From Gammaproteobacteria bacterium (lineage in GTDB: Bacteria > Pseudomonadota > Gammaproteobacteria > Steroidobacterales > GCA-2729495), in contig JAJFJS010000038.1 in NCBI GenBank assembly GCA_021773815.1, positions 1 through 64,000 of the forward strand: DNA of 64,000 nt. Reading direction: 5' to 3'. Every line of letters starts with the position of its first letter. Positions within the stretch are counted from its first letter, which is position 1. Positions 1 to 8,262 of this stretch are shown here, one piece after another. Made by a program: the position numbers and the translations under genes. The notes under the pieces are model-generated. The model saw only the letters and a program-made list of their open reading frames with translations. It was not told the DNA's origin and did no database searches.

Positions 1-570
1 ACCGAACAGACACAACTCACCTTTACAGCCGACTGGCAGGAAGGCGAAGCATACTTCCTGCCCGACAGCGAGACCGTAATCTTCCGGGCGTGGAAGGAGA
101 GCGAGAAAAAACTGCTGGAGATGCTGGACCGGAAAAACGGCACCCACACCCAGACGCCGATGAACCTGTATACATTACGAATATTAGGGCCGGATCGCGA
201 CGTGCAACAGCGCACCTTCACGCACGATACGAACTGGGCCCCGTTCCCGGCACCTGACGGGCGGCATTTTCTCGTGGTGCGCATCATCGAACGCGGGAAC
301 TGGGAACTGTTCCTCGGTGACCTGGCGGACGGCAGCAAGCTGAAACGGATCACCTATAACGAAGGCTGGGACGGCATGGGCGCCTTCTCTCCGGACGGCC
401 GGAAGATGGTCTTTACGCGTGGCGAACCGGGCAGCCGCGCCCTGTATTCCTATGTCATGGATGTCTCGTCACTGAATCTCGGCCCGGAGAACTACCAAGG
501 CGTACCGCCGAAATCCACGCCCCCGCCCGGCTGGGTGGAAAACCCGGCGGATTTCGCCGCCTGGCGCTAG
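1..570 (+). CDS. PD40/TolB-like beta-propeller protein, C-terminal part (5' end outside window)
   Basis: The reading frame is open from the first base, so the gene begins upstream of the window; about 189 codons are visible before the TAG. The visible part holds at least two PD40-type blades, seen as APFPAPDGRHFLVV and GAFSPDGRKMVFTRG, separated by short turns, the pattern of TolB-like propellers. Such propellers bind proteins or peptides in the periplasm, but the N-terminal half that would show the export signal or a catalytic domain is missing. No partner gene follows: the next gene is convergent. The family call is fairly safe; the function is not. Confidence 0.7.
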   Translation, partial: TEQTQLTFTADWQEGEAYFLPDSETVIFRAWKESEKKLLEMLDRKNGTHTQTPMNLYTLRILGPDRDVQQRTFTHDTNWAPFPAPDGRHFLVVRIIERGNWELFLGDLADGSKLKRITYNEGWDGMGAFSPDGRKMVFTRGEPGSRALYSYVMDVSSLNLGPENYQGVPPKSTPPPGWVENPADFAAWR

Positions 571-634
571 AACCGCACGGCAGTAGCGGCTTGACAAAAA
601 ATACTCATATTTTTTTCCGAAATCACTTCATCTC

Positions 635-669
635 GAAAAAACGTGTGCCTGCCAACGGCAGGCACACGT
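635..669 (-). terminator. Rho-independent terminator of the H1-like gene
   Basis: The stem CGTGTGCCTGCC / GGCAGGCACACG has a three-base loop and, read on the minus strand, is followed directly by a run of T. It lies about 40 bases after the stop of the histone-like gene, which it would terminate. The PD40 gene on the other strand ends at 570 and lacks a T-run on its own side. Confidence 0.85.
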
Positions 670-705
670 TCCAGCCTGTCTTGAACAAACTTGCTCAGTG
701 ACTGA

Positions 706-1038
706 CTACTTAGCCATCGTTTCAGCTCTCTTCTTCGCCGCTGCTGCCTTTTTCTTTGCTTCGGCAACACGCTTCATCGCTTTCTTCTTCGCCGCCGCAG
801 CCTTCTTTTTCGCCTGAGAAATAGCTTTCTTCTTCACCGACGCCGGCGGACCCTTGATGCCAGCTTCCTTGGCAATGTGCGCAATCAGCTTGGCTGCGAA
901 GACTTTTTTCTCCGCCTTTGCCTTTGCCTGTTCCGCCTTTTTGACCGCCGCAACGACAGTTGTCATCGATTTATGAACAGCCCCAAGCATTGCTTTTTTC
1001 TTACGTGCCGCTGAAGGTGCTTTTTTCTTCTCTGCCAT
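706..1038 (-). CDS. Histone H1-like lysine/alanine-rich nucleoid protein
   Basis: This 110-residue protein is almost entirely Lys and Ala. The C-terminal half repeats the pattern KKKAAAAKKKA, a low-complexity tail like that of eukaryotic H1 and bacterial H1-like proteins such as AlgP or HctB. The middle (about residues 25-65) is less repetitive and could form a short helical domain. It is expected to bind DNA non-specifically and compact or modulate the nucleoid. The ATG at 1038 was chosen because GAGGGAAAG lies just upstream; a longer in-frame start at 1074 adds 12 residues without a better ribosome site. It is a single-gene unit with its own terminator. Low complexity makes a precise family name unreliable. 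Confidence 0.75.
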   Translation of the reverse strand: MAEKKKAPSAARKKKAMLGAVHKSMTTVVAAVKKAEQAKAKAEKKVFAAKLIAHIAKEAGIKGPPASVKKKAISQAKKKAAAAKKKAMKRVAEAKKKAAAAKKRAETMAK

Positions 1039-1201
1039 GATACTTTCCCTCAATAGTTGTTGCCATATGGCCAATTAACAATATCAGACCGAATGCAAAT
1101 GCTCTAATTTTTTAAATAAGAACATATACTTAAGAACAAATACGTAGACCCGTTTCGCAATACGAAATCGTAAAACAGAAAAACTGAAGTTAGGAGTGCA
1201 G

Positions 1202-2059
1202 ATGGCTGCTCGAACAAAAAAATCGGGGTCCGGCAAGAACGACCGACCCAGGAAAAACAAAAAAAACCCGACCATGGCGGAAAGCGCGGATCTCTATGAA
1301 CTGTATGAAGCCGCAGTACAGAATGTTCCCGAGCAGATTAGATTCATCGACATGACGTTCGAAGAAATCAGGGGTCGGCAGCCACTGAGTTTTCGCGAAG
1401 ATTTCTGCGGCACCGCCAGTGCCGCCTGCGAATGGGTCCGCCAAGGGAAAAATCGTTTCGCGTTCGGCGTCGATCTCGACCAGGAAGTGCTGGAATGGGG
1501 TCGCAGCAATCGCATGGGAAGACTGGGAAAACGCCAGCGCCAAAGAATCGCACTGATGCACGGCGATGTCCGAAAAGTCGAGACACCGCCGGTCGACGTG
1601 ATCGGCGCGTTCAACTTCAGCTACTGGATTTTTCAGGAGCGAGCCGAATTACTGCGTTACTTTAAAACCGTCTACCAGAACCTCGCGCCGGATGGTGTTT
1701 TTTTCCTTGATGCCTTCGGGGGTTACAGCGCCCTGAAGACAATAAGGGAGAAGATGGATTTCGACGGTTTCACATACGTATGGGACCAGGCTCGTTACCA
1801 TCCGGTCACCGGCTACATGCAGACCCATATCCATTTCAGGTTTCCCGACGGATCGAAACTCAAGAAAGCCTTCAGTTACGAATGGCGACTGTGGACACTG
1901 CCCGAACTACGGGAACTGTTGCTGGAAGCCGGATTCCAGAATCCTACCGTCCGCTTTGAACACCTCGATGATGAAGGAGAAGGCCTCGGACTCTGGTACC
2001 CGGACAATTGCGGCACACCGGGCAGCGCATGGATAGCCAATATCACGGCCGAAGTTTGA
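1202..2059 (+). CDS. Class I SAM-dependent methyltransferase
   Basis: This is a protein of about 285 residues. The SAM-binding core is visible as the DFCGTA loop (motif I), the acidic end of strand beta2 in FGVDLD, and motif IV-like FNFSYW with the following LRYFKTVYQNLAPDGVFFLD post-I region. The N-terminal 25 residues are Lys/Arg-rich and probably disordered. The start at 1202 is set by AGGAG five bases upstream; a GTG two codons earlier overlaps that site. The substrate cannot be told from the sequence. It stands alone between the divergent H1-like gene and a convergent flavoenzyme. Confidence 0.75.
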   Translation: MAARTKKSGSGKNDRPRKNKKNPTMAESADLYELYEAAVQNVPEQIRFIDMTFEEIRGRQPLSFREDFCGTASAACEWVRQGKNRFAFGVDLDQEVLEWGRSNRMGRLGKRQRQRIALMHGDVRKVETPPVDVIGAFNFSYWIFQERAELLRYFKTVYQNLAPDGVFFLDAFGGYSALKTIREKMDFDGFTYVWDQARYHPVTGYMQTHIHFRFPDGSKLKKAFSYEWRLWTLPELRELLLEAGFQNPTVRFEHLDDEGEGLGLWYPDNCGTPGSAWIANITAEV

Positions 2060-2150
2060 CGTACCAGCGTCGGCAGGCAATAGTCGCGACTTGATCCGGC
2101 AACGGCTGCGGTTATTGGTGCCGCGTCTGGTAGCTTCTGATCATATTGAG

Positions 2151-4151
2151 TCAGGCTGCTATCGTGCGCACCGCGTTGAAGCCATCCCATACGGCGTGCA
2201 TAACGCTGCCCACCTCGATGCAATCACCGGCGCCGAACACGGTGATGCCGGGGTGCTGCGCATAATGGGCCTCGAGTTCTTTTAGCAGGCGGTCACACGG
2301 CGACAATCGCCCGGCAAACACGAGATTGTCGGCGGGGATCGTGCACTCGGCGTCGCCGCTTTCAGCAATGACACCATCGTCGGTCAGCCGCACCGGCACC
2401 GTGTGCGCCCGAACGTCAATACCGGCCGCCGCAATCATCTGCTGCAACATCGCCCGGCTGGAACGGTCGACAATGTCGCCGCCGAGCTTATCCGCACCGC
2501 GCCGGGTGGTCAGCGTAACCCGTGCACCGTGCCGGGCCAGGTGGACCGCCGTTTCGCAGCCGATGAAGCCACCGCCCATGACGACAACCCGATCGCCGCG
2601 CGCGGTCGCCTTGCCGGTCAACAGATCGATCGCCGTCAACACCGCAACCGTATCACTGCCGCCAAACGGCGGCGCTTCCATCGCAGCCCCGGTGGCCACG
2701 ACGACGCAGTCCGCGCCGAACTCGATGACCGCCTGCTTTGTCGCCCGCTTGTTGAGCACGACGTCGAGCGGCAATCGCGCCGGGAGCCCGCGCAGATACG
2801 TCACGTAGCGATCGATATCCAGTTTGAATTCCGGTGTTGCGGCCGGATCGAGGTTGCCGCCGAGTCGGTCGCCGGCCTCCCACAGCGTTACGGCGAAGCC
2901 GCGTTCGACGCCGGCGCGGGCCGCCTCGATCCCCGCCGGACCGCCGCCGATGACCAGCAGCTTCGCCGCGCCCGACACCGGCCGCAGCGGCCATTCGATC
3001 TCGTGCCCGGTCATCGGGCGGACCGCGCAGCTCGTGGGTCTGCCCTGCGTCATCTCTTCCAGGCAACCCTCGTGGCAACCGATGCACGGGATCACTTCGT
3101 CGGCCTTGCCGTTGCCGACCTTGTTGACCCAATCGGGATCGGCCAACAGCCCGCGGCCGATCGCGACGAAGTCGGCGCTACCGTCGGCCAGCGTCTGCTC
3201 GGCCACTACCGGATCATGCAGCTTGCCGACTGCGACTACAGGTATCGATACCTGCTGCCTGACCTGCGCAGCGAGGTCGACCATGCAGCCCGGTTCCTGA
3301 TACTGCGGCGGATGCGGCCACCAGTGCGATTCGTAGCAACCCGCATCGACATGCAGCGCGGCCACGCCCATGTCTTCGAGTTCACCGGCAACCCACAGTC
3401 CCTCGTCGGGCTCGCGGCCATCGGGTACGTAATGTGCCAGTCCGAACCGGTAGATGATCGGGAAATCCTCGCCGGCCTCGCGCCGGATCGCCGCGATCGC
3501 CTCGCGCGCAAACGTCAAACGTTTTTCGCGCGAGCCACCGTAACGGTCGTCGCGCCGGTTCCACAACTCCGTCATGAATTGATCGAGCAGGTAACCCTCG
3601 TGACCGTGCAACTCGACGCAGTCCGCACCGCCCTCACGCGCGCGCCGCGCAGCGTAGCCAAAAGCCTGTGCATGCGCCGCGGCCTCTGCAGTGGTCAGCG
3701 GCCGGGAATCGAATTTGCGCCGCTCCGGCAGGTAGTGATTCGGGTTGACCGATGCGGATACCGGCTGATGTTCGGCCGGCAGCGGGTCATCGGTCCACCA
3801 TTCGGGTGCGATGAACGGCGGCACAACCCGGCCAAAGCCGGCGGTCAACTGGACGCACAGCCGGCAATCGTAACCGTGCAGCAGATCGGCAAGACGCTGC
3901 ACAGATTCGAGTTGCCGGTCAGATGCCAGGTCGATGCAGGTGCTCGCGGCAGGCTCGAGCGCCCGTGATACGAACACCATCTCGGGAATGATCATGCCGA
4001 CACCGCCGGCGGCCCGCGCCGCGTAGAAGGCCAGCGTGCGGTCTCCCCAGTCGCCGTCGTCGTCGGTCGTGCCACGAATTCCCATCGCGGCCATGATGAC
4101 GCGGTTCTTGATTTCGAGGGCGCCAATGCGCCCCGGTTCCGTCAGCCTCAT
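2151..4151 (-). CDS. FMN/Fe-S/FAD oxidoreductase of the 2,4-dienoyl-CoA reductase (FadH-like) family
   Basis: This 666-residue protein has the full three-part architecture. Residues 1 to about 340 form an Old Yellow Enzyme-type FMN barrel (LEIKNRVIMAAMG at the start, HGHEGYLLDQF in the middle). A 4Fe-4S cluster is bound by C356-x2-C359-x3-C363-x11-C375, the same spacing as in 2,4-dienoyl-CoA reductase. A C-terminal FAD/NAD(P) module carries VIGGGPAGIEAA and VVMGGGFIGCETA. Members move electrons from NAD(P)H through FAD and Fe-S to FMN to reduce enoyl groups or to demethylate amines such as trimethylamine. Which substrate is used here is open. ATG 4151 follows a GGGGGAG ribosome site; longer in-frame extensions look non-native. 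Confidence 0.85.
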   Translation of the reverse strand: MRLTEPGRIGALEIKNRVIMAAMGIRGTTDDDGDWGDRTLAFYAARAAGGVGMIIPEMVFVSRALEPAASTCIDLASDRQLESVQRLADLLHGYDCRLCVQLTAGFGRVVPPFIAPEWWTDDPLPAEHQPVSASVNPNHYLPERRKFDSRPLTTAEAAAHAQAFGYAARRAREGGADCVELHGHEGYLLDQFMTELWNRRDDRYGGSREKRLTFAREAIAAIRREAGEDFPIIYRFGLAHYVPDGREPDEGLWVAGELEDMGVAALHVDAGCYESHWWPHPPQYQEPGCMVDLAAQVRQQVSIPVVAVGKLHDPVVAEQTLADGSADFVAIGRGLLADPDWVNKVGNGKADEVIPCIGCHEGCLEEMTQGRPTSCAVRPMTGHEIEWPLRPVSGAAKLLVIGGGPAGIEAARAGVERGFAVTLWEAGDRLGGNLDPAATPEFKLDIDRYVTYLRGLPARLPLDVVLNKRATKQAVIEFGADCVVVATGAAMEAPPFGGSDTVAVLTAIDLLTGKATARGDRVVVMGGGFIGCETAVHLARHGARVTLTTRRGADKLGGDIVDRSSRAMLQQMIAAAGIDVRAHTVPVRLTDDGVIAESGDAECTIPADNLVFAGRLSPCDRLLKELEAHYAQHPGITVFGAGDCIEVGSVMHAVWDGFNAVRTIAA

Positions 4152-4342
4152 GCGTTCACTCCCCCAAGTGTCTGCAGACCGGCCCCATGATACGCCGCGG
4201 CGCCTGTCCCGCAGCCCGTAATTTGTAACATTGTGTATTGACCGCTCGTGTCCGGCGCGCGCACAACGCGATCGCTCCGCGGTGCGGCACGCCAAATCCG
4301 GCTTACACTGCCGGCGGACATCCATCCATCGGGAGACCCGCC

Positions 4343-5122
4343 ATGACTCGCATCGCATTCCTAATTGCCGCGGCCTGCCTCAGCACCGCAGCGTCCGGCG
4401 CCGGCGCCGCCGAGGGCGCGGCGTCGCGCACCGTTTTGATCACCGGCGCCAATCGCGGTATCGGTTTCGAGTTCGTCCGCCAGTATGCGGACAAGGGTTA
4501 CCGGGTCATCGCGACCTGCCGGAACCCGGACACGGCCGATGAACTGAACACCTTTGCCGAAGCCCGGCCCAAGGTCGTCGTGGAACGACTGGACCTGGTC
4601 GATCTGGACGGCATCGATGCGCTAGCCGAGAAATATGCGGGCCAGTCGATCGACGTGCTGATTAACAACGCCGCACTGATGCGCGGACCGGACAAAGGCC
4701 AGACTTTCGGCACGATCGACTACGCGTGGTTCGACGAATGGTTTCACACGAATGCGCGCGGACCGCTGAAAGTCACCGAGGCGTTCTGGCCGCATCTTGT
4801 CGCGGCCGACAACGGTCTCGTCGCCTCGCTGACGACCGGCCAGGGGCAACACGGCATACCGGTGCCGGGCTTTTCGTACTACAAGGGCAGCAAGGCGGCG
4901 ATCGATAATTTATTTATCGACGTCGGCCGTAAGGGCAAGAAAGACGGCGTGCGCGTGATCACGATCAGCCCGGGCCGCGTGCCGACCCACGGCGGGCCAA
5001 TGCAGCGGGGCATGGTGCCGATCGAAGACAGCATCGCCGGCATGATCACTGTGTTCAACGCATTTACGCTCAAGCAGAACGGCGGCTCGTTCCGGCACGA
5101 TGGTTCTGAAGTAACGCCCTGA
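4343..5122 (+). CDS. Short-chain dehydrogenase/reductase with a predicted signal peptide
   Basis: This protein has 259 residues. Residues 1-23 are a hydrophobic leader ending in an AxA-like site, followed by a classical Rossmann start TGANRGIG (34-41), NNAALM in place of NNAG, and the catalytic YxxxK at Y180/K184. The ISPGRVPTHGGPM loop follows. SDRs use cytosolic NAD(P)H, so an export signal is unusual; the leader could instead be an uncleaved anchor. The ATG at 4343 has GGGAG upstream. The N-terminal third resembles C-factor-like SDRs, but the substrate is unknown. It is divergent from the flavoenzyme and convergent with the PEP-CTERM gene. Confidence 0.8.
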   Translation: MTRIAFLIAAACLSTAASGAGAAEGAASRTVLITGANRGIGFEFVRQYADKGYRVIATCRNPDTADELNTFAEARPKVVVERLDLVDLDGIDALAEKYAGQSIDVLINNAALMRGPDKGQTFGTIDYAWFDEWFHTNARGPLKVTEAFWPHLVAADNGLVASLTTGQGQHGIPVPGFSYYKGSKAAIDNLFIDVGRKGKKDGVRVITISPGRVPTHGGPMQRGMVPIEDSIAGMITVFNAFTLKQNGGSFRHDGSEVTP

Positions 5123-5176
5123 GCGCCGCGACGCTACTGAAACCCGCTTCCAAACGACACTCTGGATATCCAGATG

Positions 5177-5201
5177 GCCCGCCGTCCCGGCGGGCTGTTT
5201 T
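5177..5201 (+). terminator. GC-rich hairpin terminator after the SDR gene
   Basis: A perfect 8-bp stem GCCCGCCG / CGGCGGGC with a three-base loop is followed by TGTTTT, typical of a Rho-independent terminator on the plus strand. Immediately before it, 5161-5174 is the perfect palindrome TCTGGATATCCAGA. The structure sits between two convergent genes and ends at the stop of the PEP-CTERM gene. Confidence 0.7.
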
Positions 5202-7987
5202 CAGACCGGCACGCGCCGGTTTCGACGGCGCGCGAGCAGCACGCCGATCCCACTGGCCAGTAACCAGGCTGCCGCAGGTGCCGGAACGGCTGCGGCGACG
5301 ACCTGGAGCCGGACCACATCGGTGTCACCGAAGGCATCGGTCAGGTATTGCACGTTCCAGTCCGAACCGGCGCCGAGCATCGGCAGGTAGGTCGTCGCAA
5401 ACTGGCCGCTGACGACCGTTGCGCTGAGGATGTCGAAGACCTGGCCGATCGACGGCATGAACGTCGGCCCGCCGAGCAGCGCCACTTCGAGTACGCCGCC
5501 CAGAATCGCGGTACCGGACACGGCCAGTTGGTCGTGAGCATCGGACGCAATCTCGATCTGCAGCGTACCACCCTGCGTATAGTCGCCGGTGATCGCCAGC
5601 GTACCGGGCGAGTTGCCCGGCGCGACAACGCCATTGTTGACGAGGTTACCGAGGATGCTGCCGCTGCCACCGAGCGTGCCGCCATCCAGTAGCAAACCGC
5701 CGCCGGCGCTCAGTACGCCATCGACGACGGTGCTGCCGCCGGTCTGGTGATAACTGCCGGCGTTCGTCGTGAACATCAGGCTACCGACACCGATCTGCAC
5801 GCCGCCGGCGTTGGTCAAATCGCCGGCCGTGGCGAAATCGCGTCCGCCGCGCAGTTCGAAACGTCCGGTCGCCTGGTTCACCGCGAAATCCGCGAGCGCC
5901 AGCACGGTGCCCGACGAACCCGTATACAGGTTCGACCCTGCACCGTCGAGGATGATCTCCGCGCCGTTCCGGATGATGCCGCCGGCGGTCGGCAGACGCA
6001 TCGTGCCGGCCGCCTCGTAGGTACCGCCGGTCAGCGTACCGTTAGCGCCGTTGAAATTGGTCAGCGTACCGGCCACGGTCAGCGTGCTGCCGGCGGCGGC
6101 GCGAAGCGTGCCGTTATTCGTCATGCTGCTGAGCGAACCGCTCGTCACGGTCAGCGGCGTCGCCTGGTCGGCGAGGATCAGCCCGTTGTTGACGACGCCG
6201 AGCACGAACGATGTACCGATGCCGCCGGCGCCCCGGATCGTATGCGTCGCACCGTTGACGAGCGTCGTCGCGAGTCCGCCGCCGCTGGCCACCTGGTTCG
6301 ACGCGCTGTTGGACATCGCGAGACTGCCGGAACCGTCCAGCGTAACCGTGGCGTTAACAGCGAGGCTCAGCGAACGCCCGGTGCTGCCGCTGCCCAGCGT
6401 CATCGAGCCGTCGTTGGTGATGATGCCGGCATTGAAAACCGTCCCCGAGCCGATATCCAGCATGCCGAGATTGGTCAGGCCCTGCAGTTCCACGTTGCCG
6501 CCGGTCATCGTCCGCACCACGCCGGAACCGGAGGTCGTCAGCGTACCGCCCATGACGCGAACATACTTCAGTTCCACGGACGAACCGTCCGCGGCCAGTA
6601 TCACACCGTCGGTATTGTCGACATTGCCGAAGTTGGAGAAATCCGTGGCGGAGATATCGAGAATGCCCCCGTTGCTGGCCCGCATCAGGCCGGTGTTGAA
6701 TAACTGCCCGCCCAGCTGGGGCTGCACGCGCAACCGGCCGCTACTGATATTCGCGTCGACAAGACCCTCGTTGGTGACATAGGCGTTATTCCAGATACGA
6801 CCCTGCCCCTCGATCGTGTGATCCGCGCCGTTGATCAGGTGCGCGCCGCCCTCGATCAGCGAGCGCGTCTCGTTCGTGAGCTGGATGCTACCGATGCCGT
6901 CGACGCGCACCGACGTCGGCGCGATGATGGTATTGACGAAGCCGCTCGAAACCGAGCGGATTGTGCCGTTGTTCGTGATGATGCCGGCCTCGCCGGCCGC
7001 CAGTACCAGCTTCTGACCGCTGTTGACCTGCAGCAGGCCTTCGTTGGTCAGGTCGGCGATGCCCACGCCGTAGCTCTGCACCTCGATAATGCCGGTGCCT
7101 GCCGTCGACAGCGTGCCATTCTCGATCAGCATATTTCGCAGCTCGACGCTGGACCCGTCGAGCGCCTCGATCCGCCCTCCTGCGTTGTCCAGTAACGTTT
7201 GCACCACGTTACCCTGCAGCCGCAGGGTGCCGCCGCCGCTGGCGCGCAGCGTGCCACTGTTGTCGCTCGGTCCGCTCGGCGGCTGAAAATAATTGACGAC
7301 CATGGTGCCGAAAGAGTCATTGGCGTTGACGACGCCCTGGTTGTGAAAACCGGCAGTCGCGCGGATCGTCCCCAAGCCCTCGATCGTGGTCTGGTTGCGC
7401 AGGCCAGGGTCGTTGGCCTCGGTCGGGTTATCGGGCACGTCAATCATCGAGCTGCCCGAATTCATGACGATCTTGCCGAGCCCCTTGATCAACAGATCGC
7501 CGCCGTTACTGTTGATCGTGCCAAACAGATTAATGACGCCGTTATTCGTAAGCTCGGCCTGCTCCCAGATCCAGACGGCATTGTCGCCGTCCCATTTCTG
7601 CTGGTTCATGCCGAGCGTGCCACCGGCGTTCAAGATGACGTCGTCCTGAATCGTCAGCGAGCCAACGGGCGATACGGACAGTCCGCTCAGATTCAGCGTC
7701 GCCGGGCCAAACGGCTCGGTGTTGCCGACCGTGATCTGCCAGAACACCGTCTCGGTCGCATCGGCCGGGACTTGACCCGGGTAGCCGAGCGCCAGGCAGT
7801 TGGACGTCGCGTCACGCAGGGTACAAATATCCGGGTTCCAGTTCGACGCGTTCGACCAATCACCACTGGGTGGGAAATTCGGGATGATCGTCGGTTCGAA
7901 CTTGTAGGACACCGACCAGTCTTCCGCTGCTGCCCAGAACGGCAGCAGGGCAAAAAGAAACACAAACGAACGACATGCACGAAACAT
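5201..7987 (-). CDS. Large repetitive PEP-CTERM-anchored surface protein
   Basis: This 928-residue protein has an N-terminal signal peptide (about residues 1-21). It ends with VPAPAAAWLLASGIGVLLARRR, a PEP-CTERM tail: VPxP motif, transmembrane stretch, Arg cluster. Such tails are processed by exosortase. Between them lie repeating blocks rich in Gly, Thr, Asn and Ser of the type 'NNGTIRxxxG', 'LTNxGxLxVxSG' and 'GGTLTTSGSGVV', the signature of a right-handed beta-helix, as in autotransporter passengers or polymorphic outer-membrane proteins. It probably sits at the cell surface or in the exopolysaccharide matrix. No beta-barrel autotransporter domain is present. Start at 7987 follows GGGGGTGAG. 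The exosortase must lie elsewhere in the genome. Confidence 0.85.
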   Translation of the reverse strand: MFRACRSFVFLFALLPFWAAAEDWSVSYKFEPTIIPNFPPSGDWSNASNWNPDICTLRDATSNCLALGYPGQVPADATETVFWQITVGNTEPFGPATLNLSGLSVSPVGSLTIQDDVILNAGGTLGMNQQKWDGDNAVWIWEQAELTNNGVINLFGTINSNGGDLLIKGLGKIVMNSGSSMIDVPDNPTEANDPGLRNQTTIEGLGTIRATAGFHNQGVVNANDSFGTMVVNYFQPPSGPSDNSGTLRASGGGTLRLQGNVVQTLLDNAGGRIEALDGSSVELRNMLIENGTLSTAGTGIIEVQSYGVGIADLTNEGLLQVNSGQKLVLAAGEAGIITNNGTIRSVSSGFVNTIIAPTSVRVDGIGSIQLTNETRSLIEGGAHLINGADHTIEGQGRIWNNAYVTNEGLVDANISSGRLRVQPQLGGQLFNTGLMRASNGGILDISATDFSNFGNVDNTDGVILAADGSSVELKYVRVMGGTLTTSGSGVVRTMTGGNVELQGLTNLGMLDIGSGTVFNAGIITNDGSMTLGSGSTGRSLSLAVNATVTLDGSGSLAMSNSASNQVASGGGLATTLVNGATHTIRGAGGIGTSFVLGVVNNGLILADQATPLTVTSGSLSSMTNNGTLRAAAGSTLTVAGTLTNFNGANGTLTGGTYEAAGTMRLPTAGGIIRNGAEIILDGAGSNLYTGSSGTVLALADFAVNQATGRFELRGGRDFATAGDLTNAGGVQIGVGSLMFTTNAGSYHQTGGSTVVDGVLSAGGGLLLDGGTLGGSGSILGNLVNNGVVAPGNSPGTLAITGDYTQGGTLQIEIASDAHDQLAVSGTAILGGVLEVALLGGPTFMPSIGQVFDILSATVVSGQFATTYLPMLGAGSDWNVQYLTDAFGDTDVVRLQVVAAAVPAPAAAWLLASGIGVLLARRRNRRVPV

Positions 7988-8130
7988 GGCTCACCCCCAA
8001 TGACTCTCGACATTAGTGTTGTTTACGACCGATTCACCGAATCGGCCGTGCGTTTGCGTCATCTTTCGGCTCGGGACCTGCTACCGCCGGTGTCGAAACA
8101 ACCGACAGTCACGACCCGAGCCTGCGAAAT

Positions 8131-8160
8131 ATAATACCGGATAAAATACTATGCCGGATA
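8131..8160. promoter_or_regulatory. Direct repeat in the divergent 8.0-8.26 kb promoter region
   Basis: Two adjacent 15-base copies, ATAATACCGGATAAA and ATACTATGCCGGATA, sit in an AT-rich patch between the divergent PEP-CTERM and FGE-like genes. The arrangement could be a tandem operator serving one or both promoters. No regulator is identifiable and no consensus promoter is clear. Confidence 0.3.
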
Positions 8161-8262
8161 TGAATTTTTTTACATAAGCGTCAAATTGTTCGCGTCATCA
8201 TGGGCCGCCGGACGGGTCCCCGGCTCGCAACAGGCCCGTGATTCATATACTTTGCGATCAGG

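Noticed and set aside
2403-3968. Long open frame on the plus strand opposite the flavoenzyme (about 520 codons)
   Set aside because: It mirrors the codon structure of the real minus-strand gene, has an Arg/Asp/Gln-rich composition without domains, and lacks a ribosome site. GC-rich codon bias opens such shadows.
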